Below, one piece after another: positions 44,960-55,668 of a DNA stretch of 64,000 nt. The stretch is taken from positions 1-64,000 of the forward strand of contig NC_018208.1 in NCBI RefSeq assembly GCF_000219625.1. Direction: 5' to 3'. This DNA is from Zymoseptoria tritici IPO323 (lineage: Eukaryota > Ascomycota > Dothideomycetes > Mycosphaerellales > Mycosphaerellaceae). Below the pieces are notes generated by a model that saw only the letters and a list, made by a program, of their open reading frames with translations, had not been told where the DNA came from and did not search any database. The translations under genes and the position numbers were made by a program. Every line of letters begins with the position of its first letter. Position 1 is the stretch's first letter.

Positions 44960-45540
44960 AAGCGGCTAGGTAGCTCTAGCTATTATCGTGTTCGAACATA
45001 GCGCGCTTTAAGTATTTAGGTAACTAGTTTAGAGTACGGTAATTCTATACTTTAAGTCTCGAACTTAAGGCAAAACGAGTTTTACGTTAGTCGTTTAAGT
45101 AGAAGTTAGAAATCTAGTACATATAGTACCGCCGAGTAAATCGTTATATATAGGACCCCCGGCTATAGAAAATCCGGTAATTCTAGTTAGGTATATAGTC
45201 TAAGTAGAAAGTCCGGTATAGTCTACGGATCTAAGGAGGTCTTAAACTAGAATCGTTTTAAGCTAGTTTAGCTAAATAGGCAATAAATCGAGTATCCGGC
45301 CAGCCCTAACCCTTAAGTAGTAGAGCTAGCCGGTAGGACGGCTAAGGAGCCGCCTTAAGTGCTCTTAGCTACTAGATAATTAAAAAAAAGCGGAAAAAGA
45401 ATAATACTAATTATAAGGGCGAAGGCCCTTAAGCTATATAGACTAACTAAAACGAGCGAGTCATGTAATAATAACGAGCCCTTAAGTGAAACGGTGCCTA
45501 AGGCTTTAAGGGTTTAAGTAAACCTAAGGGAGGTTTTTGG
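44960..45540. other. RIP-mutated remnant, inner edge of the transposon island
   Basis: AT-rich and low in CA/TG, no readable frame. It may be the leader or LTR of the minus-strand element whose gag starts at 43647. A CCCTAACCCTTAAG stretch near 45304 is telomere-like by chance. Normal composition resumes at about 45540. Confidence 0.5.
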
Positions 45541-45664
45541 TATTTTTAAACAGCTTCTGCTTGACTTGCTATATTGCCCGGTACATATTCCGCTTTTCTT
45601 TCTGCTCAATATCCAACGCTCTACAACAGCAACCGACTTCCTTCGCCACAAGCAATCACCGACT

Positions 45665-46066
45665 ATGCTCGCCTTCAAGTCTACCATCATCCTGTCCCTG
45701 GTGACGGCTGCCCTGGGAGTGAATGTCATCCGCGGTGTACGTACCCGCTCTTGACATGCCATCTCCGACGCTGTACTGACCAGACCTATAGACATGCGTG
45801 ACGCACAACACGTTGTACTTCGAAGGTGGAATGAAAACAGACAACCTTTTTGGTCGATGCACCGTTCCGTATGGTCAACCGCCTGGTGTTGCTGTCAGTG
45901 ATTGCATATATGTAGGCGTTGACATCATGCTGCCGTGGGCGAACCTCGCTAACATCGGGATGGTTCGCAGGAAAACATGTGCCCTTGGGACAACGCCAAT
46001 TGCGAATTCGATGTCGACGCCGTGACTGGCCTCAACAGCATCAACGCGAAGTGTGGAATCAGTTAG
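45665..46066 (+). CDS. Small secreted cysteine-rich protein (95 aa), candidate effector
   Basis: Three exons, 45665-45736, 45792-45911 and 45971-46066, with introns of 55 bp (GTACGT..CTATAG) and 59 bp (GTAGGC..GCTAAC..TTCGCAG). All joins fall between codons, and unspliced reading stops early. Residues 1-18 form a signal peptide ending TAALG. The mature protein has six cysteines (26, 47, 62, 68, 75, 92) in a compact 77-residue chain. The promoter starts within 150 bp of the RIP-mutated transposon island, so heterochromatin spread could control it. No sequence family is recognised, and it is not obviously related to the two secreted proteins at 10.3 and 13.4 kb. Confidence 0.75.
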
Positions 46067-46223
46067 TCCCGGGATCGCAAAACACCAACAAGAACGCGAA
46101 GCAAGATCATCCCGGATTTTGTGGACGGAGCATGCAAGCGGACTGCGGGTTCAAGCAGAATCTATCTGCTGATGGGCGCCTGATCAGATTGTGGGCGACC
46201 ACTGTATCGGTCAGCCGGGATTT

Positions 46224-46337
46224 GGACATCTCTGATTGTGCTCGAGTTACTCACTAATACATTCATTGAAGCTTGCATTTGGACACTGTTGATTGGACCT
46301 AAGTTACTCGCTCATACACTCCTTGAAACTGGGCGTT
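46224..46337. repeat. 57-bp tandem duplication, diverged
   Basis: GGACATCTCTGATTG...GAGTTACTCACTAATAC is followed by GGACACTGTTGATTG...AAGTTACTCGCTCATAC. It lies in the 3' flank of the 95-aa gene. Confidence 0.75.
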
Positions 46338-47799
46338 TCGCAATCTTGTGAGACCTTTCCAGCTTGGTCATTCTCTTCTACAAGTCTCGATAGAAGATGA
46401 GATGTCCGAGTCGATCTTTCAGGCCTTCTTTGCAGGTGCTCAACGCTATCTGCTCGTAATGTGTCTTCATGCGATACAACTCCGCTTCTCTATTCTTAGT
46501 GAGTGCTGCTCGAGCGAGCTGTCAACCGTCGAATGCTGAGGGTTGTCGGTCTTTGTTCCTTTCGTGTAACGTCAGCGATTCACATGAGCTAGCATTTGCC
46601 TCTAAAGACCTCATCAAAATCCAAGCGACGGCGTCAGGTGTCCAGAACCCAAGGGCTGATGAGCAGACCTTCCTTGATAAGAGGCACCTCCCTCTTGTTA
46701 CAAGCCGATCTCCGACCGGTGCTTTCGTCCCTTTATCGACTTCAGCTCGTTGGGCATTCGGAAGTCTTCGCGGGACTCAAGCCCGCTCTGCTGTCTTCAA
46801 GCTGCTCGAGTGACTTGTTGATGGTCAAGTGCCAAGGCTTATCAGATCCTCCTTGCTCATTTTTTAAACGGTCGCGGAGATTCCAGAACTCAACCCCTGA
46901 TTGACAACGTTCACGTGTCTGTTCTAATGTTGTCAGATCCGATGGCGACCTATCGACGCTGTTGGATTGAAACGCGGGTAACTCAGATGGCGTCCTGTAT
47001 CGTTCAGACCGGATTACCACCTACTCCGTGACACTGGTAATACTCCGCGTCCTTGCTCCCATGATTGCAGTCGACGCAGGTGGACCTCGCCGTCCACTCC
47101 GCAGTCGTCCACGGAAGAACCCACTGGCAGGTGCGTTCTCAACGTGACAGCAGAGAACTGGCCTCCAACCGAAAGTTGATGCCCTGGTAGATGCATTGCA
47201 GGCGAGGCGTTGATCAGCATATAGCAATACACCGCGGGTTGATCTCCACGACACATCTCGCGAAGTTTGAGACGCAACCAGAGGCGCAAGAGCTGCCGAT
47301 GCAGAGAACGAATGTGGAAGGTGCTCGTATGGTGATGCTGGGCAATGCTGCGTCGGTGGAATTGTGCTCGTATCAAGGCAAGGTGTGAACAGAAAAGGAA
47401 CTTCGGGTTCGAGGAGTCGGTAATGAAAAGCTTTGCATGTCCGTCAAGTACCAGCAGAATCGTCGCCCAGATGGTTGGTTGACTACAGTACATATTTCTC
47501 TCCATTGTCTTCGATACTTTGGCCACCCACGAAGGTTGCAGGTCTCCTTCCTATCTCGCTAAGCTTCCCCATTTAACGTTCCATCCCTCGATTGTGCCGT
47601 TATTGTCGTAGTCCTCGTCCACTTTGGCCCGGTAGGTGGATGCTGAAGCCTGACACGAGATTCCTCGTCGTTGTTGAGGAGTCGGGATCAATGATCGTGG
47701 CAGTAACAGCTGTCAAGCTTCCATCCGCGAGAGATCGGCGGTCGATTGGGTCCGCCGGGGGGAGCCGGGATCGCTAATCGCCAGGTCAGTTTTGGCTGA
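46338..47799. other. Intergenic DNA, nothing convincing
   Basis: Normal composition. Several ORFs of up to 170 codons overlap on both strands, but none has a recognisable product or signal peptide. A minus-strand stretch near 47050-47250 is Cys-containing in one frame (STCVDCNHG) but broken by stops. Confidence 0.4.
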
Positions 47800-48279
47800 T
47801 CAATGTGGCGAGCAGGCACTCAGAACTGACAAGTCCGCCGTGCAAAGTGTTTCCTTGAAATCTCGAAAGGACTGCTTGGCCTCTTCGACCAGTAATTCCA
47901 TCTGCGAGTCGTCAAGATCGGTCTCGTTCGTAGAGGAATTAATGGTAAGAGCGTTACCCGACAGCAACTCGTCGGCCGATGGCGCATCCTGACAGCCAAA
48001 TTCCATTCAAAATCGACACACGTCGACTTCTTGTCTCGAAGGTCAAGAAAGCGACTTGGGGTCGAGAGCCGCATCACGTTCCAACCAGTCTCCGCCGGGC
48101 TCAGCAGCTGTATAATCATGAGAGCTCCCGGAACCTCCTCGAGTAGCCGACGGGAACGAAGCCTTTCCACTCGACGCTTGCAGGTAGTCAAGTTGCTCAG
48201 AGATGGTATACGAATATCGAGCGAGCAGGCGATCATCAGTCCGGCGGCGACTCTCATCGAAGTTGGCATGAGGGAACAT
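47800..48279 (-). pseudogene. Remnant of an unidentified gene
   Basis: One minus-strand frame gives MFPHANFDESRRRTDD... (48279-48043) and, after two in-frame TGA codons, an acidic helical stretch, DDSQMELLVEEAKQSFRDFKE (about 47900), ending at 47800. Both stops are TGA, which CpG decay of CGA would explain and RIP would not. It could also be chance reading. Confidence 0.3.
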
Positions 48280-49133
48280 TATGCTCCGTGCTGGACTGTA
48301 ACAAGATGCCGACTTTTACTGTTCTTTCGGTGCAGGGAGGAATCCGGTGAACGACTCTTGGTAGCCCAGAGGCATGTTTCGTCCAAGTGGAAGCGCATGT
48401 TGGTGGCCTGGTGTCTCGGGGTGACCGGCAGGTAGATCACGTCTTAGATCGACCACTCTGGTCTTTACCCTGTGAACCGCCCAGATCCAATGACAGACTC
48501 CGCCGCCACAGATAGACTCCTTCTGTCAACCACGTCGCCAAGTACGGTAGTGCGTGATGAGTACGGTAAACGATGCTGAGTTTTCGGGCAGAAAATCCAT
48601 CATGCCCACCAGGTTGGCCGAATCCATACTGCAGTGAATTACATGGCTGTTCGTGCTTTCCGAAGTGCTCTGCCAAAGTGCAGCAGTCGACGGCAGTGTT
48701 CAGCAAGCGCAGTAAGATTGGCGTTGTCGCGAGCTACAGCGCCCGAATACCGTACGTTCCGTATTGGACACTTCTTTGCCAAAATGAGCGTCCATGTTCG
48801 GAGTCTCTGATCATGCTGCCAAGTACGGTGAACGATGACAGTGGACGGTAAGCACCAGAGATTCAGCCCGGAGGCATATCGCATCTGCCGATTTCGCCAA
48901 GTTTCTTACCGAATTCTTCCGCAGTTCTCTTGTGCGTTCCCGAGCTGTACGATAGGGCACGGTAAGACGAACGTGCAGATTGATAGACGTCGACGTCTAA
49001 AAGACGGGTGTCGTCAAACCTCAAATCGACTAGTCGTCCTTCCTGCCTCAGGCACCACTCCCAGGTGAGCGGATCATCGACCACGATCAACGATCGCAAC
49101 ACCCACCCTTCCTCTCCTTCTTCACACATCAAC
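48280..49133. other. Intergenic DNA upstream of COX20
   Basis: No convincing gene. A pyrimidine-rich leader (CCCTTCCTCTCCTTCTTC) at about 49107-49125 precedes the COX20 start. Confidence 0.4.
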
Positions 49134-49791
49134 ATGGCAGACGACACGCGACAGCAGCAAACAAAAGAAGACCTCAGCCGCGAGGCTCTGACCGTCGATC
49201 CCTCCAACAAAGCCTTTACCGGCTCACAATGGAACGAATCCTCCAAACCGCAGACTTTCAAACCTCCCGAGAATGCCAACCTCATGGCCGGTGGAACCCA
49301 GCACACCGCAGGAGGACAAGTGCCTGAAGTGACCTTCATGAACGCCCTCCACGTCGGAGCGCCAGTCACAGAAATCCACAAGAGGCCGTGCGTGCGCGAC
49401 GCCTTGATGACGGGGATGGCGGCTGGGTTTGCGTTGGGAGGAGTACGGTTTATATTCCGAGGTGAGGATGACGATGTGGAAATTATGGGACACGAGACTG
49501 ACAGGTTGTACAGCACCGGTCTTCAAAGCGTGTAATTGGGCAGTGGGCGGATTTGTGGTGTCGTCGGGAGGACAGTACCAATATTGTTTGTATCGACGAC
49601 AGGCGGAGAAGGAGGGCATGACTCGGGCGATGGAGATTTTGAACCGCAAAGAGATGGAGAAGAAGGCGAGGGAGCAGAGAAAGGAGCAGTTGCGGAAGGA
49701 GAGGAGGGAGACGAAATTTCAAGAGCAGGATGCGAAGTTGGCGGCGTTGAAGGAGAAGGCGGAGGGGAAGCCGTGGTATAAGTTGTGGTGA
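49134..49791 (+). CDS. COX20: Cytochrome c oxidase assembly protein COX20
   Basis: Two exons, 49134-49461 and 49505-49791, with a 43-bp intron (GTGAGG..CTGACAG); product 204 residues. COX20 is an inner-membrane chaperone that binds newly made Cox2 and helps its maturation in complex IV assembly. After a hydrophilic N-terminal region comes CVRDALMTGMAAGFALGG (first membrane helix). A second helix in the spliced second exon (CNWAVGGFVVSSGGQYQYC) is followed by a charged, coiled-coil-like C-terminus rich in Lys, Glu and Arg. The Arg-Gly at the splice joins the two helices correctly. Start chosen at the ATG after an ATCAACATGG context. Length and layout fit fungal COX20. Confidence 0.9.
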
Positions 49792-50787
49792 GGTGTTGAG
49801 GAAGTCTTGACTCTGCAACCTGCCCGGAGCGTGGCCGTGCGAGGTGGTTGCTGCGGATTCAGACGAAGTACATCTGCACGAAGCTCGTCTGCGCCATGCG
49901 GCACCTACGATTCCGTTCGGCCAGCTTCCCTGCCTATATAACATGAGACGAGTCTGCGAATTTGGAGAAGACTTCGCTGAGAGGCGAATCACGGCTCTCG
50001 TGGCTTCTGATGGCCAGACTCCGTCTACGGTCTCGCATCGAGGGCAGAAGTCATCGCGATGCGTTCGAGGCCATGCAAGACATTTGCCATGGAAGAAACT
50101 CACGGCTGTCGCCCAGGCGCATCTGTTCGTACAACTTTTGGCGACATCGGTTCCTACCATGCTATCATGACGGTACAAATACACATTCCAATCTCGACAT
50201 GAACATCAAAGTCCTTCGATTCCGAACGCTCGTTGGCGATGGCCATTGTTGAATTACCCGACGTTGCTTGACATTGTTCTGCTCTCGCAAGCCTGCAGTG
50301 TAGGGGTCGAGCACTCATGTTACCAGGCAGCTCCTTGACACTTTCATGTTCACCCTCCGCATTCCAAAGATCGCTCGAGCCGTACCGAAGCAGCATGATG
50401 TAGCGCTTGGCGTTGTTGGATGGACCTGATAATCCGGGACAGCGGGAAGTCCCGTCGCGAACTTCGAAAGTCGCTGAGTCTCTTTGAATTTCGTGACGAT
50501 CCAGCCCAGCTCCATCCTCTTTCACCCACCATCGTCCTCCTCCTCATCCGACTGCTCTGCTGTCAAGCCTTTACTGTGGTGGATTTAACTATTCAACTCA
50601 GTCACAAGCGATCAGCTCTAGCCCTCTCGATTCACCAGATCCCTCCAGATTCACCGCCCTCGCCGTCATCGTTAAGAGAGCCGCTCGATAATTATTCACC
50701 GCAACAAAGAATTGCCATACAAAAAGACTGCCAGGGCCGCCGGAAAGCATTCTCATTGCACCGACGAGATATCATACAATCTACGCC
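49792..50787. other. Intergenic region between COX20 and eIF2A
   Basis: No gene seen. A pyrimidine-rich stretch (CATCGTCCTCCTCCTCATCC near 50528) and a 5' UTR-like segment lead to the eIF2A start. Confidence 0.45.
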
Positions 50788-52940
50788 ATGTCTCAGCCAA
50801 CACAATTCGCATGTACGTTGGCAAAACACTACCCAAGAACACGGCTACGAATGCTAACAATGCCACAGACCGCACGTCGAAGAATGTGGGTGTGTTCGAT
50901 GCCGCGCCAGTGTACGAGAACCTGCCCGGCTTCCAACTCCCCGAAGGCAACCTCCGCTGTTGCGTGTACTCTCCCGATGGACGCTTCTTCGCTTGGGCCT
51001 CGCCGGAAAAGGTCACCGTAATCGATGCATCAGTTGGACACGTCGTGACAGAGCTGCCCGCCGAGCACGTATACGAACTCGGGTTTTCTCCCGCCGGGAC
51101 CTACATCATCACCTGGCAACGGCCGACCAAGGACGAGAACGGCGATACCGTCAAGAACCTCAAAGTTTGGCGCACGATCGACGACAATGCCGGCGAGCAT
51201 GGAGAAAGAGCAGTGGTTGGCAAATTTGTGCAAAAGGCGCAAACTGGCTGGAACTTGCAGTACACTTCCGACGAGAAGCTCTGCGCGCGTCGCGTGAACA
51301 ACGAGGTGCAGGTCTACGAGAGCAATGATCTGGGCACGGTGTGGAACAAGCTGCGTGTGGAGGGTGTCGCGGACTTTGCGCTGTCTCCCGGAAAGACACA
51401 TTCGCTTGCTGTCTTCATTCCGGAGCACAAGGGTCAGCCGGCCGCAGTCAAGATCTTCAACGTCCCACAATTCGCGTCGCCAGTGTCGCAAAAGACATTC
51501 TTCAAGGGCGACAAGGTGCAGCTGAAGTGGAATGAGCTTGGGACCAGCTTGATCGTTCTAGCGCAGACCGAGGTCGACAAGAGCAACAAGAGTTACTACG
51601 GCGAGACGAACATGTACCTGCTCAGCTCGAACGGCGGATTCGACTCGCGCGTGCAGTTGGACAAGGAGGGTCCCATCCACGATGTATCTTGGTCGCCGAA
51701 TTCCAAGGAGTTCGGAGTGGTGTACGGATACATGCCCGCGAAGACGACCATCTTCAACACTCGAGCAATTCCGCAGCACAGCTTCAACCTTGGACCTCGT
51801 AACACGATCATTTTCTCCCCACATGGTCGATTTGTCATTGTTGCTGGATTTGGAAACTTGGCCGGAACCATGGACATCTACGACTTGGAGAAGAACTACG
51901 AAAAGGTCGCCACGATCGAAGGGAGCAACACCTCTCTCTGCGAGTGGAGTCCGGATGGCAAGCATATCCTGACTGCCACCACCAGCCCTCGCCTTCGTGT
52001 GGACAACGGAATTCGGGTCTGGCACGTTGGAGGTGGCTTGATGTACAACCAGGACATGCACGAGCTTTACCATGTTGTCTGGCGTCCTCAGTCCGCCGAT
52101 CAGCATCCCCTCGATAACCCCGTGCAGTCCGTTCCAACTCCGCACGCCTCGGCCATGGACTTTCTTGGTAAGATCAAGACTCCATCCAAGCCGGCGGGTG
52201 CGTACCGTCCACCTGGAGCTCGTGGAACCGCAACTCCTCTCGCATTCAAGCGTGAAGACGAAGGCGGCGCAGCTTTCATTCGCGAAATGATGTCCGGCAA
52301 GGCACCAGAGCCTAACACGTTCGGACCCCGCCAGCCCCGTCGTCGCGAGGTTCCCGGCGCGGAAGCCGTCGATGAGTCGAAGTTGCCGCCTGGCGCCGCG
52401 CCCGGAGGTGGTGTTAGTCTCACCGCCGATGGTGACGAGAACCTCAGCAAAGCAGCCCTCAAAAACAAAAAGAAGCGCGAAGCGAAAAAAGCCAAGGAAG
52501 CCGAAGCCAAAGCCAACGGACTCACGGCTCCCGCACAGAACGGCGAAGCCGAGAAGGCGTCACCGGAGCGCAAAGACCGCAATTCTCGACCCGCAAGTAC
52601 CCAGAACTCGCGACCACAGTCGCGAAGACGTGAGAATGGTCCACCAACACCCGCCGCCATCAACACGAACCAGCCTGCGCCAGCGAAAGCGAACGGCACC
52701 ACTCCAGCTCAACCGCAGAAAGCTCCCGCGCCCGAACTCGAAGTCACCAGTCCCGGCGCGGGCTCGCCTCACGAGAAGAAGATCCGATCGCTGCTGAAGA
52801 AGTTGCGAGCGATTGACGATTTGAAGATGCGTCAGGCGGGAGGGGAGAAGCTTGAGGGCACGCAGGTGTTGAAGATTGGGACGGAGGAGCAGGTGAGGAA
52901 AGAGTTGAGGCAGTGTGGGTATACTGGTGACGAGATGTGA
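50788..52940 (+). CDS. Eukaryotic translation initiation factor eIF2A
   Basis: Exon 1 is only 25 nt (50788-50812). The intron is 56 bp (GTACGT..GCTAAC..CCACAG) and exon 2 runs 50869-52940; product 698 residues. Splicing creates the conserved start MSQPTQFAYRTSK. eIF2A is a cytoplasmic factor able to bring Met-tRNAi to the 40S subunit without GTP; it is not part of the eIF2 trimer. The first 430 or so residues form the WD-type beta-propeller, with repeats such as VYSPDGRFFAWAS, SWSPNSKEFGVVYG, IFSPHGRFVIVAGFGN and CEWSPDGKHILTATTSPRLRVDN. A disordered Ala/Lys/Pro-rich linker (KNKKKREAKKAKEAEAKA) and a conserved C-terminal helix pair (KIRSLLKKLRAIDDLK, EEQVRKELRQ) follow. Full length for the family. 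Confidence 0.96.
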
Positions 52941-53360
52941 TTGGCGGCGTGAGTAGCACGTTCGTTCGCATTATTGAAAAGTCTCAAATCGTGAAGATCA
53001 AGTCTCTTGGATTCCGTCTCTCGGGCTGGTAGTATTGAGACGGGCATCTCGACGAACGATTGACACAACTATCAAACACAATTGGATGTATCAATGCACT
53101 TCGGTCGCTTCACTTGGTTTGTTCTTCTAGAGTTGTCCATGTCGTTAGCAGACCGCTTTTGCTCCATGGAGGGTAGGGTTAGGGTTGCTCAACATGAAAG
53201 CGCACCGCTTGCATTCCACACACTCGAAGAACATCACGCACTCCGCAAAGCAGTATTATCACATTCTCAATCGAAATTTATACACAGCTAGCTAGTAAGC
53301 AACGCCATCGCTAAAACCCAAGTCACCCACAACTCCTCTCATCCTCCCATCCTTCCGACC
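52941..53360. other. Convergent intergenic region with a telomere-like motif
   Basis: Lies between the 3' ends of eIF2A (+) and the chitinase (-). It contains TAGGGTTAGGGTT (53174-53186), two telomere-type units in an otherwise ordinary sequence. No gene seen. Confidence 0.5.
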
Positions 53361-55668
53361 TCACCACAACCCCCTCACAAACTGCCGAAATTCCTCCTTA
53401 TACGAAGGCGGAGGCGGCGGCGCAGCGTACGTCGGCGGCGAGGGGACCGCGGAAGTCGATGCCGTAGTGGAGCTTATCACGGGCACACCGGAGAAGACGT
53501 TTGATGGAGTCGTGACTGTCGCGGTCGTGGTTTTGGATGTGGGGGATGTCGTGGTTGATCGAGTTGTGGATTGGGTGGTTGTTCGAGTGGTTGAGGGAGT
53601 TGTTGAGGGAGTCGTGAATTGGGTTGTAGATCTTGTGGTGGATCGTGTGGTGGAGAGGCTTGATGTCACAGGACTGGGTGATGCTGTCGTCGATCGAGTC
53701 GTTGACGCCGTGGTCGACTGCGTCGTCGATCTCGTAGTCGAAGAAGTCGCCGACGAAGAAGAAGACCTTGACGTAGTCGACGAAGGAGCTGCAACCTGAC
53801 CGACCAGCGCCGCTTTGATACCCGACAAAAAGCCCGTATTGACATACGCCTGCGAAGCATCCCAAGCCATGATACCACCAAAGCTGGAGAACTTTTTGCT
53901 GTACTCAATGACAGGCTTCAGGTTCGCGACGCTGAGGTAGCCGGAGCCAGCCGCTGTTGGGCCGGCCGGAACACCGATGAACACCTTGACGTTTGGGTTC
54001 GCAGAGCCATTGACGGCCCATTTATTCCAAGTGTCGAAATTGTAGTTCCACTGTGTAGCGGCGCCTGGGATGAAGGATTGGATGCCGCAGTAGTTGTTGT
54101 AGAATCTGGGATGTGTTAGCATGGTAATTGCGGGATACTTCAATTGGCACCACTCACTGAACGAAGACGGCATCGAACTCCACACCACCATTGAGCATAG
54201 CATCGTTGTTGACATCCGGGTAGGGACACTGGGGAGCCACGGTGAGGTAGAATTGACGGTTGAGATTGGCGTCCGTGTTGGCAGCATTCATCAAAGCTCG
54301 GAGACGCTTAGCGAAGGGGACGAAGTTCTGAGTGGGCGCTTCGATGTCGAGGTCGAAGCCGTCGACGGAGACACTATGGAAGGGTCTGAGAACAGTAGCG
54401 GCGGTCCCTTGCTCAGATCCATCGTCGGCCGGAGATGTAGCCTCGGAATTGCCTGCTGTGTCCGTCGCAGTTCCATCGATGTTAAGATTCCGAGTGAATC
54501 CTTGGTCCCGGATGCTCTCTGTGCGTGTCTCGTACTTCGTCTCGATGCTTGTGTAGGTCGTTCGGAAGGTATATGTCACCAAGGTCATGCCACTCGGAGC
54601 CATAGCAGGAGGAGATGGGACACTGCTGCTGGTTGTTGGAGCTCTACTAGTGGTGGTCGTGGTTTTGCTGCTGGTGGCTGTGAGCTTACTGGAGGACGAT
54701 GTGGTCTTGGAAGAAGAAACTCCTGGAATCGAGGGGTCCAATTGCGTGAGTGATCCGGATGATCTCGATGATGAAGTGGTTGATTTGGTCGTGGACTTCG
54801 AAGAGGGAGTAGTTTGCCGGCTGGATGTCGTAGATGATCGGGGTGATGAGGACGGAGTTCTGCTGGTGGTCTGCCCAGGGATGAGCGGTTCCAGCTGCGT
54901 TATGGCCGCTGCACCTGCCGCAGGGTCCGTCGAGACCGCATCTCCCTCGACTCCTTCATCAGAGTATGTGACTGCGGACTGACTGGCCGACTGCCATCCA
55001 GTGCTTGCGTTGAGAAATAGTCCCGTAGACGAGGGTAGAACCGGAGCGATGTTCGTATCCAGCGACAGGAACTCCGCGGGTGTGTTCGTCGGCAGCGCAC
55101 CTCTGGCCAAGATAGTCGCCGTAGATACGTTCCCAAAGCCAAAGCTCGATGTGATCATCGGCGCCTCCATGGCGGTCATGTCAGCTGCAATTCCAGCAGC
55201 ATTGCTACCAGGCGGTCCAAACATGTTCCAGATCAGGTTGGCCATGTTCACGGCGGCTTGTTCGGTCTTGAAACCTCCCTCGGTGTACGTGGCGCCGCCG
55301 ATGGACAGGAGAATGGTCTTCTTATACTGATCCTGGCATGTTTGAATGTCCTTGCTGATCTGAGGACAGTCAAGAAGTTGGGTGCCAGCAAAAGTTCCGC
55401 AACCGTTCCCGGAGTTCGCAAAGTTGACCACCGGGACGCCGCCCTGTCCGCTGGACATCTGTAGCAGGAATGAGATCGGAATGATGTCGATATCCGTGTT
55501 GGCGCAGTACGTCGCAAGAGACTGCTGTGCTTGCTGGCCCGAGGATCCGAACGAGTTCTGTCCCCAGTAAACCGCCACCTTGTCCCTTGAGCCAAAAGCA
55601 TTCGCACTGCCATGGGTCGCGAGAAGCCCAACGGCGACCGCCTTGCTCTTCAGCCGTCGGACCGGCAT
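53361..55668 (-). CDS. GH18 chitinase with a large Ser/Thr-rich insertion
   Basis: Two exons, 55668-54158 and 54105-53361, with a 52-bp intron (GTGAGTGG..GCTAAC..TCCCAG); product 751 residues. The start at 55668 gives a signal peptide (MPVRRLKSK... ending SANA) just before the first strand, KVAVYWGQNS. Catalytic-domain motifs: SIGG (122-125) and DGFDLDIE (436-443; Glu443 is the proton donor of this family). APQCPYPD and FYNNYCG follow across the intron. In related fungal chitinases FGP and RPF are separated by about 10-20 residues; here about 270 Ser/Thr/Pro-rich residues lie between MFGPP (149) and VLRPF (426), with two copies of an xTQLxPxIPG motif. After the domain comes a Thr-Thr-Arg-Ser type repeat tail and a Pro-rich end without an obvious GPI signal. 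Secreted, chitin-cleaving; activity with the insert is untested. Confidence 0.88.

Noticed and set aside
45303..45320. CCCTAACCCTTAAG as an interstitial telomere
   Set aside because: Only a little over one unit, in RIP-mutated DNA where such words arise easily.
47014..47526. 170-codon minus-strand ORF
   Set aside because: No signal peptide, domain or splice support; composition looks like random reading of non-coding DNA.
49483..50184. 233-codon minus-strand ORF
   Set aside because: Antisense to COX20 exon 2; its Leu-rich stretch is the complement of Lys/Glu codons.
53467..53799. Val/Asp-rich plus-strand ORF
   Set aside because: Complement of the Thr/Ser repeat tail of the chitinase.
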